Source: an uncultured Oscillospiraceae bacterium
GTDB taxonomy: Bacteria > Bacillota > Clostridia > Oscillospirales > Ruminococcaceae
NCBI GenBank assembly: GCA_934464775.1
Contig: CAKSKG010000024.1
Location: 1-32,249 of the forward strand
Direction: 5' to 3'
Length of the DNA: 32,249 nt
Both the position numbers and the translations under genes were made by a program. Numbering within the stretch: the stretch's first letter is position 1; each line of letters starts with the position of its first letter. Positions 1 to 8,572 of the stretch are shown here, in pieces. The notes under the pieces are model-generated. The model worked only from the letters and a program-made list of their open reading frames with translations. It was not told where the DNA came from and made no database searches.

Positions 1-2
1 CA

Positions 3-62
3 ATGGGAGAAAGAATGATCCAGCTTGCAGAATTGTCAAAGCGGTTTTCCATTGAATTCTGA
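3..62 (+). CDS. 3' end of a truncated gene at the window edge (uncertain)
   Basis: A reading frame open from the window edge ends with TGA at 60-62 and reads MGERMIQLAELSKRFSIEF. The stretch is amphipathic and helix-like. It is too short to identify, and the ATG at position 3 may be internal to a longer gene cut by the window. It lies about 50 nt upstream of the recombinase gene on the same strand. Confidence 0.3.
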   Translation: MGERMIQLAELSKRFSIEF

Positions 63-113
63 TGAAAATATCCGCTCGTTATTTATAATCAGTTTTTTAA
101 AGGAGATTTTATT

Positions 114-740
114 ATGAATTACGGGTACATCAGGGTAAGTTCTGACAAGCAAACAGTTGAAAACCAGCGGTTTGAAATTGAAAATTTCGCAAAGCAAAAC
201 AATTTTAAAATCGACGGTTGGATTGAGGAAACTATCAGTGGTACAAAAAATTATGACAAAAGAGAACTTGGCAAACTTCTGAATAAAGTCAAAAAAGATG
301 ATCTTATCATTTGTGCGGAACTCTCCCGTCTTGGCAGAAATCTTTTTATGATTATGGAAATTCTTAATATTTGTATGACAAAGGAATGTAAAGTATGGAC
401 AATAAAAGACAACTATCGCCTTGGCGAGGACATTCAAAGCAAAGTGCTTGCTTTCGCATTTGGATTATCGGCGGAAATTGAACGTAATTTGATAAGTCAG
501 AGAACTAAAGAAGCATTGGCACGCAAACGTTCCGAAGGTGTTATTCTTGGACGTCCCAAAGGCAGAAAATCTTCACATTTAAAGCTTACCGGAAAGGAAG
601 AAACTATTCGTGTACTAAGAGAGCAGAATGTTTCAAAATCAGAAATAGCCCGAATTTTCGGAGTGCATAGAATGACGGTCGATTCGTTTATAAAAATAAA
701 TAATCTGGAGGATAATAGTTATGTCGATTCCCAAGTATAA
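114..740 (+). CDS. Serine recombinase (resolvase/invertase family)
   Basis: A 208-residue small serine recombinase that would cut and rejoin DNA through a phosphoserine link at short crossover sites. The N-terminus reads YGYIRVSSDKQTVENQ-like, the resolvase signature; the catalytic serine should be Ser9, directly after the Arg7-Val8 pair. ELSRLGR near residue 67 supplies the conserved active-site arginines. EIERNLISQRTKEAL near residue 122 is the long E helix, and residues ~165-195 (SKSEIARIFGVHRMTV) form the C-terminal helix-turn-helix. Length and order match Pin/Hin/Tn3-resolvase proteins, not large integrases. The AAAGGAG ribosome site lies 8-10 nt before ATG 114, and a TATAAT sequence at 84-89 may be its -10 box. 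The gene overlaps the Mrr gene by 20 nt, so the two are probably co-transcribed. I saw no obvious invertible segment or res site beside it. Confidence 0.93.
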   Translation: MNYGYIRVSSDKQTVENQRFEIENFAKQNNFKIDGWIEETISGTKNYDKRELGKLLNKVKKDDLIICAELSRLGRNLFMIMEILNICMTKECKVWTIKDNYRLGEDIQSKVLAFAFGLSAEIERNLISQRTKEALARKRSEGVILGRPKGRKSSHLKLTGKEETIRVLREQNVSKSEIARIFGVHRMTVDSFIKINNLEDNSYVDSQV

Positions 741-1635
741 CAAGATGTACAAAGAATTTTTAATTTGTTTGTCCGACGGTGAAGTACATAAAATTACAGA
801 TGTAAAAAATGCTGTATTTAAAATGAAGGGATTGAATGAATCGGATAGGCTTGTTCTTATCTCTAACGGAACACAGCCGTTATTTGAAAACCGTATTGGG
901 TGGACAAGGACGTATTTGAAGAAGGCAGGGCTTGTGATAACTGTCAAACGTGGATTTGTGTCTTTGACTGATGAGGGTAAAAAGGTTGCGGCGAATATGC
1001 CCGAGGTTCTTGACGATAAATTTCTTTGCCAATATGAATGCTTTAAAAAATTTAAATACCCTGATAAAAAGGGTTTGGCAACAACGGAAAATATTGAGCA
1101 GAATGAAACACCGCAGGATGTTCTTGATCGGGCGCATCAGGAAATAACAGCGGCATTGGCTGATGATATATTAAGTGAAATAATGAAAAACAGTTCCGAA
1201 TTTTTTGAGCATTTAGTTGTTATGCTGCTACGGAAAATGGGTTACGGCGGTGCGGTTGAAGATTCGGGAATGGTTGTGGGACAAACCGGCGATGAGGGGA
1301 TAGACGGCATAATAAAAGAGGACAAGCTTGGATTCAATCTTATCTACATTCAGGCTAAACGCTGGGATACAGACAAAGCCGTAGGAAGACCTGAGGTTCA
1401 GAAATTTGTTGGTGCACTTGCAGGGCAGGGAGCATCAAAAGGACTGTTTATTACAACAGCAAAGTTTTCACAGCAGGCACGGGATTATGTTAAAAAGCAG
1501 CATACGACCAAAGTTGTACTTGTGGACGGGCTTACTCTTGCGAAACTTATGATTGATTATGACCTTGGCGTATCAACTGTTTCCGTGTATCCGATAAAAA
1601 AGCTTGACACGGATTTTTTTGAGGGAATGATGTAG
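721..1635 (+). CDS. mrr: Mrr-family restriction endonuclease (probably type IV)
   Basis: A 304-residue Mrr-like protein. Residues ~1-95 form a winged-helix N-terminal domain (Mrr_N); residues ~155-290 form the Mrr_cat nuclease domain of the PD-(D/E)XK superfamily. The core is visible: FFEHLV with Glu163, then GDEGIDGI with Asp195, then the QAK motif at Gln211-Lys213 and VGRPEVQKF after it. E. coli Mrr and relatives cleave DNA carrying foreign methylation, so the likely role is restriction of modified DNA; no methylase gene is beside it, which fits a type IV enzyme. The start is set by a GGAGG at 707-711, 9 nt before ATG 721, inside the recombinase gene. The giant helicase gene begins 75 nt downstream on the same strand. 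Family call is firm; substrate is inferred. Confidence 0.9.
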   Translation: MSIPKYNKMYKEFLICLSDGEVHKITDVKNAVFKMKGLNESDRLVLISNGTQPLFENRIGWTRTYLKKAGLVITVKRGFVSLTDEGKKVAANMPEVLDDKFLCQYECFKKFKYPDKKGLATTENIEQNETPQDVLDRAHQEITAALADDILSEIMKNSSEFFEHLVVMLLRKMGYGGAVEDSGMVVGQTGDEGIDGIIKEDKLGFNLIYIQAKRWDTDKAVGRPEVQKFVGALAGQGASKGLFITTAKFSQQARDYVKKQHTTKVVLVDGLTLAKLMIDYDLGVSTVSVYPIKKLDTDFFEGMM

Positions 1636-1709
1636 AGCATTGCTTTAAAAATAGTCTTTTATTGGTACAAATTTATTGACTGCAAAATAAAAACATAGGG
1701 CGTGATAAA

Positions 1710-4700
1710 ATGAGCAGAATAGTTTTTATTGATACGGAAGTTGATATTGATACGGGGAAAGTGTGCGATTACGGCGCAGTTGATTCGGATAATAGGCAGG
1801 TTCACACACATTTGGAGGGCGAATTTTCCGATTTCATAGCAGGAAATAAATTCATCTGCGGTCATAATATACTCAATCACGATCTTAAATATATTGAAAA
1901 TGCTGTTGACCGATCTGGTATAAGCTATGCTGTTGATACGCTTTTTCTTTCACCGCTTTTGTTCCCGAATCGTCCCTATCACGCTCTTTTGAAGGACGAC
2001 AAGCTTCAGACGGGTGAGCTTAACAATCCGCTCAACGACTCGATCAAGGCGAAAGAGCTTTTCTACGACGAAGTAAATGCTTTTGAAGTGCTTGATGATA
2101 TGCTGAAAAACATTTTCTGCTCGCTTTTGTATGAACAAAAGGAATTTTACGGATTTTTTAAGTATATGGGATATACTCCGAGCGGTGATCTTCCGTCGCT
2201 TATTGCGGAGAGGTTCAAGAGTGATATATGTTTGAATTGCGACATTTCTGCGCTCATACGCTCCTATCCGATAGAACTTGCGTACTGCCTTGCACTGATT
2301 TCTGCGGACGACAGATATTCGATAATTCCACATTGGGTGCATATAAATTATCCTGCGGTAGAAAATGTTATGCGTTTGCTCCGAAGCACGCCCTGCGGAA
2401 AATGTGAATACTGCCGCCGTGAGCTTGATGTTCACGCTAAATTGAAAAGCATATTCGGATATGATGATTTCCGCAGATACAATGACGAGCCTTTGCAGGA
2501 AAAGGCTGTAAAAGCGGCGGCTGAAAACCGTTCGCTTCTTGCCGTGTTCCCGACGGGCGGCGGAAAGTCCATAACATTTCAGCTTCCTGCGCTCATTTCG
2601 GGGGAAGTGTCGAGGTCACTCACGGTCGTTATCTCGCCGCTTCAATCGCTTATGAAGGATCAGGTGGATAATCTTGAAAAGAGGAGCATTGCCGATGCTG
2701 TTACGATAAACGGTCTGTTAAGTCCTATCGAAAGGGCGGAAGCGATTGAACGTGTGGAAAGCGGACTTGCATCTATTTTGTATATTTCGCCCGAAATGCT
2801 CCGCTCGAGGACGATTGAGCGGCTGTTTATGTCAAGGAATATCGCACGGTTTGTAATAGATGAAGCGCACTGCTTTTCTGCTTGGGGACAGGATTTTCGT
2901 GTGGATTATCTTTATATCGGTGAGTTTATCCGTGAGCTTCAGGAGAAAAAACATCTTGACTATAAGATACCCGTATCGTGTTTTACCGCAACGGCAAAGC
3001 AGAAGGTCATAAGCGACATAAGGGACTATTTCAAGCAGAAGCTTGACCTTGATCTTGAGCTTTACGCAACTTCGGCGACAAGGGAAAATCTGCATTATTC
3101 GGTTTTATACAAGGAAACGGACGATGAAAAATACACTGCGATGCGAAGCCTTATCGAGCAGAAAAACTGTCCGACTATCGTTTATGTTTCAAGAACAAAG
3201 CGCACAAAAGAACTTGCGGAAAAGCTTTGCGGTGACGGATTTAAGGCTCTGCCGTTCAACGGTAAAATGGAAAGCACGGAAAAGCAAAAAAATCAGGAGG
3301 CTTTTATCAATGATGAGGTGCAGATAATCGTTGCGACGTCTGCTTTCGGAATGGGTGTTGACAAGTCCAACGTCAAGCTTGTTATTCACTATGATATTTC
3401 CGATTCGCTCGAAAACTATGTTCAGGAGGCGGGAAGAGCAGGTCGTGACCGGAGCCTTTCGGCAGAGTGCTATGTTCTTTTCAATGACGGCGATCTTGAC
3501 AAGCATTTTATTCTTCTCAATCAGACCAAATTGAGCATAAGCGAGATACAGCAGGTATGGAAAGCGATAAAGGATCTGACAAAATTCAGACCAAACGTGT
3601 GTCGCTCCGCACTTGAAATTGCACGTCAGGCAGGCTGGGACGATACGGTGAATGATATAGAAACAAGAGTAAGGACGGCTGTTCTTGCACTTGAAAATGC
3701 AGGCTATGTCAAGCGTGGAAAGAATATGCCGCAGGTGTTTGCAACGAGTATTCTTGTGCCGAATATGGCTGACGCAGGTTCGATCATTGAAAGCTCTTAC
3801 CGAATGTCGGATAGCGATAAAATTCTCTCACGCCGTATAATGAGTATGCTCATTTCAAGCAGGAGCATTGCAAAGGCAGGCAATGATGAAGCCGAGTCGA
3901 GGGTCGATTATATTTCCGACAGGCTCGGTGTTCCGAAAGCAGATGTTATACACAACCTTGAACTGCTTCGGCAGGATGGCTTGCTTGCGGATTCAAAGGA
4001 TCTTACTGCGTATATCCGTCGTGCCGATACGAAAAACAAGTCGCTTGCCGTGCTTAATAAATATATAGCGCTTGAAACATTTCTTCTCGATAATCTTAAT
4101 TCCGAGGGCGAATGTGTAAATTTAAAAGAACTGAATGAAAAGGCTCTTGAATCAGGTATAAAGTCATCAACAGTAAATGGCATAAAAACTGTTTTTTACT
4201 ATTGGACGATAAAAAATTATATCAAGAAAAGCCTTGAAGCGGCTTCGGGAAAGATTAGCTTTGAACCCGAAATAAGCTTTGAAAAGCTCAAAGAAAAGCG
4301 CAGAAAATGTACTGATATTGCAAAGTTTATTGTAAGCTTTTTATATGACCGTGCCGCTGAATATAAATCGGAAAAAGAAGAGATACTTGTGCTTTTCTCG
4401 GTGCTGGAGCTGAAAGGTGCTTACGAAAAGGCAAGGCTTGCTGAGATTTCTTCCGATGAGATAGAAGAGGCGCTTTTGTATCTTTCAAAGATAGGTTCAA
4501 TGCGGCTTGAGGGAGGATTTCTTGTTCTTTACAACGCTATGGAACTGACCCGATTGGAGCTTGACAACAAGATAAAGTACAAAAAAGAGGACTACAAACA
4601 GCTGAATGAATTTTACAAGCAGAAAATACAGCAGATACATATTGTCGGCGAATATGCAAATATGATGGTTCGGGATTATGACGCTGCGCAGCAGTTTGTC

Positions 4701-6482
4701 AGTGATTATTTTCAGCTTGACTATAAGAAATTCCTCAACAAATATTTCTCGGGTGAGCGTTCCGAAGAAATTGAGCGGAACATCACGCCGCAGAAGTACA
4801 ACAAGCTTTTCAACGAGCTTTCACTGACGCAGCGGAATATCATAAACGACAACACTTCGCCTTACATAGTAGTCACGGCAGGTCCGGGTTCGGGCAAGAC
4901 AAGAGTGCTTGTGCATAAGCTTGCGTCACTGCTGCTTCTGGAAGATGTTAAGCACGAACAGCTTCTTATGGTGACGTTCTCCCGTGCGGCGGCAACGGAG
5001 TTCAAGCAAAGGTTGTATGCGCTTATAGGAAATGCCGCAAGTTTTGTGGAGATAAAGACTTTCCATTCCTATTGCTTTGACCTTCTCGGAAAGGTCGGAA
5101 GCTTGCAGGAGTCGGAAGATGTAGTTAAAAATGCTGCCGAGATGATAAAAAACGGCGATGTTGAGCTTGGCAGGATAACAAAAACGGTTGTTGTCATTGA
5201 CGAAGCGCAGGATATGGACAAAAATGAGTTTGCGCTTATTGAAGCGCTTATGGAGAGAAACGAGGAAATGCGTGTTATTGCCGTAGGTGATGACGATCAG
5301 AACATCTATCAGTTCAGAGGTTCGGACTCGAAGTATCTCCGTTCGTTTATACTTGACAAGGGTGCAGTTAAATATGAGCTGCTTGAAAATTACCGAAGCT
5401 GTCCGAACATAGTTGAGCTTGCAAACCTTTTTGCGGAAACTATCACGGAGCGAATGAAAACCGACCCGATAATTCCTGTGAGAAAAGAAAACGGCAATGT
5501 GAAGCTTATAAAGCACGGTTCAAAAAATCTTGAAAAGGCTGTTGTTAATGATATTATCGCATCGGCATACAGCGGAACAACGTGTGTTCTAACTTCAACA
5601 AACGGTGAGGCTTACAGAGTAATGGGTGCGCTCCTCAAAAACAATATCCGAGCAAAGCTTATCCAGTCATTGGGATGTTTTGATTTGTATGATCTTGCGG
5701 AGATAAGGTCATTTTTAAAGAGCATAGAAAAAGAATGTGCTTCGCCGATCATTTCGGACGGAATATGGGATAAGGCAAAAGACAAGCTTAAAGAAAATTA
5801 CAAGGACAGCGAATGTTTGCCGCTCTGTCTTAATATGCTGGAGGCTTTTGAGCTTTCCAACGAGAGAAAATACAAGACCGATATTGAAATGTTCCTGCAC
5901 GAATCGCAGCTTGAAGATTTTTACCGTGATGAGCAGGGAGTTGTGACCGTTTCGACCATTCATAAATCAAAGGGCAGGGAATTCGACAACGTTTTTATGC
6001 TTCTTGACAATGTGAAATCCGACACGGACGAAGAGCGCAGAAAGCTTTATGTCGGTATGACGAGGGCGAAAACAAACCTGCATATACATTACAACAATGA
6101 TATTTTTGACGGATTTGAGCCGAACGGAGCAGAAAAAATTCTCGATGAAAAGGTATATGACCGTCCCGAAGAGATAGTTGTTCAGCTTTCACATAAGGAT
6201 ATTTTCCTTGATTTCTGCAAAGGAAAAAAGCGTTTTATACTGGGCTTGAAAAGCGGGGAAGAGCTTATTATCCGTGGAAATATTCTTTATGTCCTGCGAA
6301 ATGGGAAGGTATATCCTGTGGTTTGCTTTTCAAAAAAATTCAAAGATGAGATAGCGAAAATGTTGGAGCAGGGTTACTGTCCGACCAAGGCAAAAATACG
6401 GTTCATAGTTGCTTGGAAGGGCAAGGAGGATACTGAGGATACGGCGGTCATTCTGCCCGAGATCTATTTTGGCAGAAGATAA
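1710..6482 (+). CDS. DnaQ-like exonuclease / RecQ helicase / UvrD-like helicase fusion
   Basis: A 1590-residue multidomain DNA-processing protein. Residues ~1-130 resemble a DEDD 3'-5' exonuclease: FIDTE (Asp8, Glu10), GHNILNHD (Asp58), then the PYHALLKDDKL and LNDSIKAKEL segments. A CGKCEYC knuckle with Cys229, Cys232 and Cys235 precedes a complete RecQ core: Walker A PTGGGKS (Lys286), DEAH box Asp384-His387, AFGMGVDKSNV and QEAGRAGRD. After a linker of about 400 residues comes a full superfamily 1 UvrD-type helicase: GPGSGKT (Lys1063), DEAQ Asp1164-Gln1167, DDDQNIYQFRG, LLENYRS, STIHKSKGREFDNV and LYVGMTRAK near 1446-1456. Long RecQ-UvrD proteins of this design occur, as far as I know, in other Firmicutes and Bacteroidetes. 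It probably unwinds and degrades unusual or broken DNA; position after recombinase and mrr suggests genome defence. All motifs look intact. The ribosome site is weak (AGGGCG). Confidence 0.9.
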   Translation: MSRIVFIDTEVDIDTGKVCDYGAVDSDNRQVHTHLEGEFSDFIAGNKFICGHNILNHDLKYIENAVDRSGISYAVDTLFLSPLLFPNRPYHALLKDDKLQTGELNNPLNDSIKAKELFYDEVNAFEVLDDMLKNIFCSLLYEQKEFYGFFKYMGYTPSGDLPSLIAERFKSDICLNCDISALIRSYPIELAYCLALISADDRYSIIPHWVHINYPAVENVMRLLRSTPCGKCEYCRRELDVHAKLKSIFGYDDFRRYNDEPLQEKAVKAAAENRSLLAVFPTGGGKSITFQLPALISGEVSRSLTVVISPLQSLMKDQVDNLEKRSIADAVTINGLLSPIERAEAIERVESGLASILYISPEMLRSRTIERLFMSRNIARFVIDEAHCFSAWGQDFRVDYLYIGEFIRELQEKKHLDYKIPVSCFTATAKQKVISDIRDYFKQKLDLDLELYATSATRENLHYSVLYKETDDEKYTAMRSLIEQKNCPTIVYVSRTKRTKELAEKLCGDGFKALPFNGKMESTEKQKNQEAFINDEVQIIVATSAFGMGVDKSNVKLVIHYDISDSLENYVQEAGRAGRDRSLSAECYVLFNDGDLDKHFILLNQTKLSISEIQQVWKAIKDLTKFRPNVCRSALEIARQAGWDDTVNDIETRVRTAVLALENAGYVKRGKNMPQVFATSILVPNMADAGSIIESSYRMSDSDKILSRRIMSMLISSRSIAKAGNDEAESRVDYISDRLGVPKADVIHNLELLRQDGLLADSKDLTAYIRRADTKNKSLAVLNKYIALETFLLDNLNSEGECVNLKELNEKALESGIKSSTVNGIKTVFYYWTIKNYIKKSLEAASGKISFEPEISFEKLKEKRRKCTDIAKFIVSFLYDRAAEYKSEKEEILVLFSVLELKGAYEKARLAEISSDEIEEALLYLSKIGSMRLEGGFLVLYNAMELTRLELDNKIKYKKEDYKQLNEFYKQKIQQIHIVGEYANMMVRDYDAAQQFVSDYFQLDYKKFLNKYFSGERSEEIERNITPQKYNKLFNELSLTQRNIINDNTSPYIVVTAGPGSGKTRVLVHKLASLLLLEDVKHEQLLMVTFSRAAATEFKQRLYALIGNAASFVEIKTFHSYCFDLLGKVGSLQESEDVVKNAAEMIKNGDVELGRITKTVVVIDEAQDMDKNEFALIEALMERNEEMRVIAVGDDDQNIYQFRGSDSKYLRSFILDKGAVKYELLENYRSCPNIVELANLFAETITERMKTDPIIPVRKENGNVKLIKHGSKNLEKAVVNDIIASAYSGTTCVLTSTNGEAYRVMGALLKNNIRAKLIQSLGCFDLYDLAEIRSFLKSIEKECASPIISDGIWDKAKDKLKENYKDSECLPLCLNMLEAFELSNERKYKTDIEMFLHESQLEDFYRDEQGVVTVSTIHKSKGREFDNVFMLLDNVKSDTDEERRKLYVGMTRAKTNLHIHYNNDIFDGFEPNGAEKILDEKVYDRPEEIVVQLSHKDIFLDFCKGKKRFILGLKSGEELIIRGNILYVLRNGKVYPVVCFSKKFKDEIAKMLEQGYCPTKAKIRFIVAWKGKEDTEDTAVILPEIYFGRR

Positions 6483-6507
6483 GAATTTTAGTTACGGTCA
6501 ATAATTA

Positions 6508-6545
6508 AGACGGCAGGTTCACATTTGTGCCTGCCGTCTGTTTTT
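6508..6545 (+). terminator. Rho-independent terminator after the helicase fusion
   Basis: A 10-bp perfect stem (AGACGGCAGG at 6508-6517 with CCTGCCGTCT at 6530-6539), with an inner CAC/GTG pairing in the loop, is followed by G and five T. It lies between two convergent genes; on the minus strand the run after the stem is AT-rich but poor in T, so it mainly serves the plus-strand operon. Confidence 0.85.
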
Positions 6546-6549
6546 ATAA

Positions 6550-7959
6550 TTATTCAAAATCCATTATATCATTTAAATCAACAAGCACAATCCTGCCGTC
6601 CGATTTGGCTTCATCTATAACAGCCTCGGTGAAGCCCGATTTTGAGAAAAGATAATAATAGGTGTCATTTCTTTTTTTGCTGAATATGTCGGCTTTGGCT
6701 TTTAGCTCACGAAGCACGGAAATATCAAGCTTTTCGTTGCGCCATTTGCACTCACCGAAAATGTAATCCTTTCTGTCGTTGGCGACCAAATCAATTTCCT
6801 CCTGACCGTGAGTGGTCGGGTTAGTGCCCCACCACCTGCCGATCGAAGTAAACAGGATTGGAAGTTCGCTTTTGGCATTTTTCTCACACATATAATCCGT
6901 GCAGACCTTTTCAAAAACAAGTCCCATATATCCGCTGTAATCAGGCTCGATCTTTTTCAGCCATACTGCCTGCTGTGCGCCCGTTTCGATAAGCGTTCTG
7001 TTTGCGAAAACATAGCGATACCAGAAGCGGAACATAAAATCCGATATGCCATAGATAGTTTTTCGTGAAGCTTCCTTTTCTCCGAACGGAGTTTCCTTGT
7101 AGAGAATTCCAAGCTCGCACAGCGTCTTGATATATTTCAGGCATTTTGCGGAATCTTCGCCGATCTTCGTGGAAATTTCGTTGGCTTTGGTGTGTCCGCC
7201 TGCGATTGCTTCGATAACAGCGCTGTAAACTCCAGGCTCCTGCACTTCCTGACGGAGAAGCAGCAAGGCTTCCTCATAGAGATAGGAAGTCACTTTCAGA
7301 TATGACCGCTTAATATTTTCCTCAAAGCTTTCTTTGGGGTCGATCTGCTGCAAATACAGGGGAGTACCGCCGAATGCGCCGTACAGTTCAAGCTTTTCTT
7401 CATCGGAGAAGCCGTCAAGAAACTTGCAGCTTGTCCGATAATTGAATGGCTTCATATGAAGCTGTGCGGTTCTTCTGCCGAATAGCGGACTTTTTGAACC
7501 GAGGACTTCCTTTTCCATAAATCCCATATAGCTTCCGCAGAGGATAATGAAAAGATTGCCGTTCACAAGCTTGTGGTCGATAAGATGCTGAAGCTCCGAG
7601 AGCAGCGCCTTGTTTTTTCTGACAAGATAGGGGAACTCGTCTATCACGATAACAAGCTTTTTGCCGTTCTGCCGTTCATCAATATATGAAAGTGCATTTG
7701 TCCACGATGAAAACGGCTCTAAGTTATTTTCACCGTAGAAGCCGAAAACAAGCGAGGAAAACTTTTCAAGATTAAGCTTGTCATTGCTTTGCTCTGCGGA
7801 ATAGAAAACGGTATCCTTGTCTTTGCAGAACTCGTTCAGCAGTGTGGTTTTTCCGACACGTCTGCGTCCGTACAGAACAAAAAGCTGAAATTTATACTGT
7901 GAATACAGCTCATTCAGATCCGCAAGCTCTTTTTCTCGTCCGATAAATGCTTCACGCAT
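6550..7959 (-). CDS. AAA+ ATPase with C-terminal DUF234/PD-(D/E)XK-like domain
   Basis: A 469-residue protein of the archaeal-type ATPase family (PF01637 with a DUF234 tail). The P-loop GRRRVGKTTLL has Lys37 near the N-terminus; Walker B is KLVIVIDEFPYL with Asp107-Glu108; CGSYMGFM and SPLFGRRTAQLHMKPF are family signature segments. A winged-helix region follows near 250-300. The C-terminal part carries EEIDLVAN (Asp390) and FGECKW (Glu403, Lys405), spaced like a PD-(D/E)XK nuclease active site. The biochemical role of this family is not settled; proposals include mobile-element functions and DNA processing. The start is supported by an AAGGAG-type site just before ATG 7959. It is transcribed alone, convergent with the helicase fusion, in what looks like the same nucleic-acid-related block. 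Confidence 0.88.
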   Translation of the reverse strand: MREAFIGREKELADLNELYSQYKFQLFVLYGRRRVGKTTLLNEFCKDKDTVFYSAEQSNDKLNLEKFSSLVFGFYGENNLEPFSSWTNALSYIDERQNGKKLVIVIDEFPYLVRKNKALLSELQHLIDHKLVNGNLFIILCGSYMGFMEKEVLGSKSPLFGRRTAQLHMKPFNYRTSCKFLDGFSDEEKLELYGAFGGTPLYLQQIDPKESFEENIKRSYLKVTSYLYEEALLLLRQEVQEPGVYSAVIEAIAGGHTKANEISTKIGEDSAKCLKYIKTLCELGILYKETPFGEKEASRKTIYGISDFMFRFWYRYVFANRTLIETGAQQAVWLKKIEPDYSGYMGLVFEKVCTDYMCEKNAKSELPILFTSIGRWWGTNPTTHGQEEIDLVANDRKDYIFGECKWRNEKLDISVLRELKAKADIFSKKRNDTYYYLFSKSGFTEAVIDEAKSDGRIVLVDLNDIMDFE

Positions 7960-8095
7960 AGTTATGCTCCTTAATTTATTCTTGATTAATTTACTTTAAA
8001 GTTAATTATATGCGTTTCTTCATAATTTGTCAAGAGGGGTAAGAAAAAAATTTATCTTTTAAGGTGAATTGGGAGCATTTATAACTGTATATGTA

Positions 8096-8347
8096 TCAGA
8101 TCCCACTCTGCACAATAAAAACAAACTCCTGCGAATGCCCCATTTTGCGTACATTTTTCCGTTTAAAGCACCATTGCTGTTCGGGGGTCATCATATTGAC
8201 CATCTGACCGCCAATGGAGCCTGCTTCTCTTGCTGTAAGATCGCCGTTGTAGCCGTTCTTGAGGTTAACGCCTACTTCGCTTGCTGCTTCCATCTTGAAT
8301 CTTTCGAGAGTTTCTCTGCCCTGAGCTGTAAGATTAGAATCGTTCAT
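8096..8347 (-). CDS. Small acid-soluble spore protein, alpha/beta type
   Basis: An 83-residue protein starting MNDSNLTAQG. The segment ETLERFKMEAASEVGVNLKN is the helix that ends in the germination-protease site motif of alpha/beta SASPs, and LTAREAGSIGGQMV is the second conserved block. Such proteins coat and protect DNA in dormant endospores and are degraded on germination. A longer open frame begins at 8446, but AAAGGAG sits 8 nt before ATG 8347 and homology starts there, so the shorter start is chosen. The tail after GGQMV is about 20 residues longer and less typical than usual, ending QEFVFIVQSGI. A CATATAAT-like -10 at 8397-8406 (minus strand) might be a forespore sigma promoter, but this is weak. 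It indicates a sporulating lineage. Confidence 0.87.
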   Translation of the reverse strand: MNDSNLTAQGRETLERFKMEAASEVGVNLKNGYNGDLTAREAGSIGGQMVNMMTPEQQWCFKRKNVRKMGHSQEFVFIVQSGI

Positions 8348-8503
8348 TTTATTATCTCCTTTAATCTGAGTGATTTGTTTGATTGGGTTTGCAATAGTAT
8401 TATATGCTGCGCCGAACCGAATATTATTGAAAATTTTTGTCTGCAATGCTATACAATGGCAAAAGAATTTTTTGCTGCGGCATTTTTTATTATGCCTTCG
8501 TTA

Positions 8504-8543
8504 AGTTAAAAAAACAGTATCACATTGTGCTGTGATACTGTTT
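8504..8543 (-). terminator. Rho-independent terminator of the tetR-hydrolase operon
   Basis: Read on the minus strand, a 13-bp perfect stem (8531-8543 with 8512-8524, loop 8525-8530) is followed by a run of T. It lies 30 nt after the stop codon of the 400-residue hydrolase gene and closes the operon that begins with the TetR gene. Confidence 0.88.
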
Positions 8544-8572
8544 CTGCAAACAAAATAAATTTTGAATTTATA

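Noticed and set aside
8069..8509. Plus-strand 146-codon open frame opposite the spore protein gene
   Set aside because: It is antisense to a well-supported SASP gene, Cys- and Phe-rich in an unnatural way, and has no ribosome site.
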